Assembly (NCBI GenBank): GCA_029862975.1
Contig: JAOTWP010000018.1
Span: 1 to 43,633, forward strand
DNA length: 43,633 nucleotides
Source: Acidobacteriota bacterium
GTDB taxonomy: Bacteria; Acidobacteriota; Thermoanaerobaculia; Multivoradales; JAHEKO01
Direction: 5' to 3'
Made by a program: the position numbers and the translations under genes. The notes below the pieces were generated by a model. It saw only the letters and a program-made list of their open reading frames with translations, did not search any database and was not told the DNA's origin. Below, piece after piece: positions 42,260 to 43,633 of this stretch (the stretch's first letter is position 1; each line of letters opens with the position of its first letter).

Positions 42260-43168
42260 ATGCGCGCGCCCGAGATCGGTATGCGCATCTTCGTCGTCGG
42301 CGTGCCGCGCTCGGGCACGACGCTGGTGCAGAGTCTGCTGGCGGCGCACAGCAGCGTGACCTCTTTCACGGAGAGCCACTTCTTCGACCGCCATTTCACC
42401 CTGCTGCCCGCGACCTCGCGGCCTGTCCTGACCAGGAATCCCGGGCCACGGCTGCAGCAGTTCCTCGACGAGAACGGCGAGCAGGCGCCGCCAGCGGCCG
42501 CCTGGTTCCAAGCGACGGGCCGCAGGGCGCTCGGGTTGCGGCCGCTGGTGCCGCTGTGGACCGAGCCTGTCGCGCGACGACTGCTGCGAGTGCTGGACGA
42601 GCTGGCGCTCAGGCGAGGCGCCTCGAGCTGGGTCGAGAAGACGCCCCGGCACCTGCGCTTCATCCCCTTCCTCGACAGGGTTTCGGGTGCCGAGGCGCGG
42701 ACCCTCTTCGTCCACGTGATCCGGAAGGGCCTGGAGGTCGTAGCGTCGCTGCACCAGGCCTCGCAGAGCTGGGAGCGGCCCTACGGTCTGGACGAGTGCG
42801 TCAACCGCTGGAACGACGAGCTCGGCTTCTCGCTGGGCCGGATCGCGGCGCCGAACGATCACTTCGTCTTCTACGAAGAGCTCACCGCCCGGCCCGAGGC
42901 GGCGCTGCGGCGGCTCCTCGCCGGGCTGGGCCTCCGCTGGGAGCCCGAGATCCTCGAGCGCTATGCCGCGGCGGCCGACCGGCTGACCACCACCGACGAG
43001 GCCTGGAAAGCGGACGTCGGCCGCAGGATCCGTCGCTCCGCGACCTCCGGGCGCAGGCTGAACGCGGAGCAGCGGGACCGGATCCGCGGGTGGCTGCGTC
43101 ACGACCTCTACGAACGGCTCCGCGAAGCCGCCGCACGGCGTTCCGCCGACACCGGCGGCCCCGGTTGA
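42260..43168 (+). CDS. PAPS-dependent sulfotransferase family protein
   Basis: This 302-residue protein starts MRIFVVGVPRSGTTLVQSLLAAH, the canonical 5'-phosphosulfate-binding loop. TLFVHVIRKGLEVVASLHQ is the 3'-phosphate segment. WVEKTPRHLRFIPFL and FVFYEELTARPEAALRRLLAGLGL are typical of bacterial carbohydrate sulfotransferases of the Sulfotransfer_3 type. The start lies 2 bp after the methyltransferase stop, so the two are coupled. It is the second sulfotransferase in this locus and differs from the first in sequence and length, suggesting sulfation at two positions or of two substrates. Confidence 0.9.
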   Translation: MRAPEIGMRIFVVGVPRSGTTLVQSLLAAHSSVTSFTESHFFDRHFTLLPATSRPVLTRNPGPRLQQFLDENGEQAPPAAAWFQATGRRALGLRPLVPLWTEPVARRLLRVLDELALRRGASSWVEKTPRHLRFIPFLDRVSGAEARTLFVHVIRKGLEVVASLHQASQSWERPYGLDECVNRWNDELGFSLGRIAAPNDHFVFYEELTARPEAALRRLLAGLGLRWEPEILERYAAAADRLTTTDEAWKADVGRRIRRSATSGRRLNAEQRDRIRGWLRHDLYERLREAAARRSADTGGPG

Positions 43169-43175
43169 GGGCGCG

Positions 43176-43633
43176 ATGAGCGATCGCCCTGTCGTCTCCG
43201 TCGTGGTGCCCTTCTTCAACAACAAGCGCCACATCGCCGCCTGCATCGAGTCCCTGCTCGGACAGCGAGAGGTCGGCGGGCCCTACGAGCTCATCCTGAT
43301 CGACAACCGGTCGACCGACGGCTCGGCGTCGATCGTCGCGGGCTTCAGCGGGCTGACCCTCCTCGACGAGCAGACTCCCGGGGCCTACGCGGCGCGCAAC
43401 ACCGGCATTCGGGCGGCGCGGGCTCCGCTGATCGCGTTCACCGATGCCGATTGCGTCGTCGACGCCGACTGGCTGCGGGCGATCCGTGACGGCATGCGGG
43501 AACCCTCGATCGGGATCCTGCTCGGCCATATCCGCTATCCCGGGCGGGCGTCGCCGGCGATGCGGCTGCTCGGCGCCTACGAGAACGCCAAGACCGAGTA
43601 CGTGATGAACCACTGCCCGCCGGCCTTGCACTA
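43176..43633 (+). CDS. GT2-family glycosyltransferase, truncated by the window edge
   Basis: The first 152 codons are visible. VSVVVPFFNNKRHIAACIESLLGQ, then LILIDNRSTDGS, then GAYAARNTGIRAARAPLIAFTDADCVVDADWL form the GT-A nucleotide-sugar-binding fold. The DAD acts as the metal-binding DxD. It belongs to family GT2. The ATG lies 7 bp after the sulfotransferase stop and continues the operon begun by the NRPS. The rest of the gene is outside the window. Confidence 0.9.
   Translation, partial: MSDRPVVSVVVPFFNNKRHIAACIESLLGQREVGGPYELILIDNRSTDGSASIVAGFSGLTLLDEQTPGAYAARNTGIRAARAPLIAFTDADCVVDADWLRAIRDGMREPSIGILLGHIRYPGRASPAMRLLGAYENAKTEYVMNHCPPALH

Overview
The window is 43.6 kb of very GC-rich bacterial DNA with intact, densely packed genes and long antisense shadow ORFs. 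Secreted beta-propeller proteins, a DUF5916 outer-membrane-type protein, a TonB-family protein and a recurring C-terminal FADGFESGDTSAWS motif point to a Gram-negative lineage. The best guess is Acidobacteriota (Thermoanaerobaculia-like); that placement comes from recall of similar proteins, not from a search. No phage, IS element, CRISPR array or rRNA was seen.

Layout. 0-2 kb: a minus-strand operon (secreted IDIKPGS-domain protein, then a four-helix membrane protein) behind a well-formed GEMM-I/c-di-GMP-I riboswitch. 2.3-7.8 kb: an atypical ileS followed by a sulfatase-type membrane enzyme, with a degenerate tRNA-Ile(GAT)-like element in the ileS leader on the same strand. 7.9-11.2 kb: a phospholipid-type methyltransferase and a DUF5916 protein. 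11.3-26.3 kb: an envelope/secretome region with a choice-of-anchor B protein, a multicopper oxidase and three repeat (beta-propeller-like) proteins. These five share one near-identical 19-residue C-terminus. Between them lie a di-haem cytochrome c, a small Cys/His secreted protein, a CPBP intramembrane protease, a GNAT acetyltransferase, an NTF2-like protein and several small or decaying ORFs. 26.4-29.1 kb: a TonB-C protein, a Tat-exported dienelactone hydrolase and a Phd/PIN toxin-antitoxin pair. 29.2 kb to the right edge: a glycan or glycolipid assembly locus with a GT-C membrane transferase, two sulfotransferases, GT1-, GT4- and GT2-type glycosyltransferases, a Wzx-like flippase and a SAM methyltransferase, interrupted by a single-module C-A-PCP-TE nonribosomal peptide synthetase. 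The last gene runs off the edge.

Two candidates for undescribed biology stand out. The first is the 19-residue C-terminal tag [LIV]FADGFESGDTSAWSxxVP-stop on five exported proteins of different folds. It is conserved as protein while its codons vary, and it looks like a sorting or anchoring signal. The second is the NRPS/sulfotransferase/flippase locus, which may make an aminoacylated, sulfated surface glycan or glycolipid. The tRNA-Ile-like element ahead of ileS and the c-di-GMP riboswitch are the main regulatory observations.
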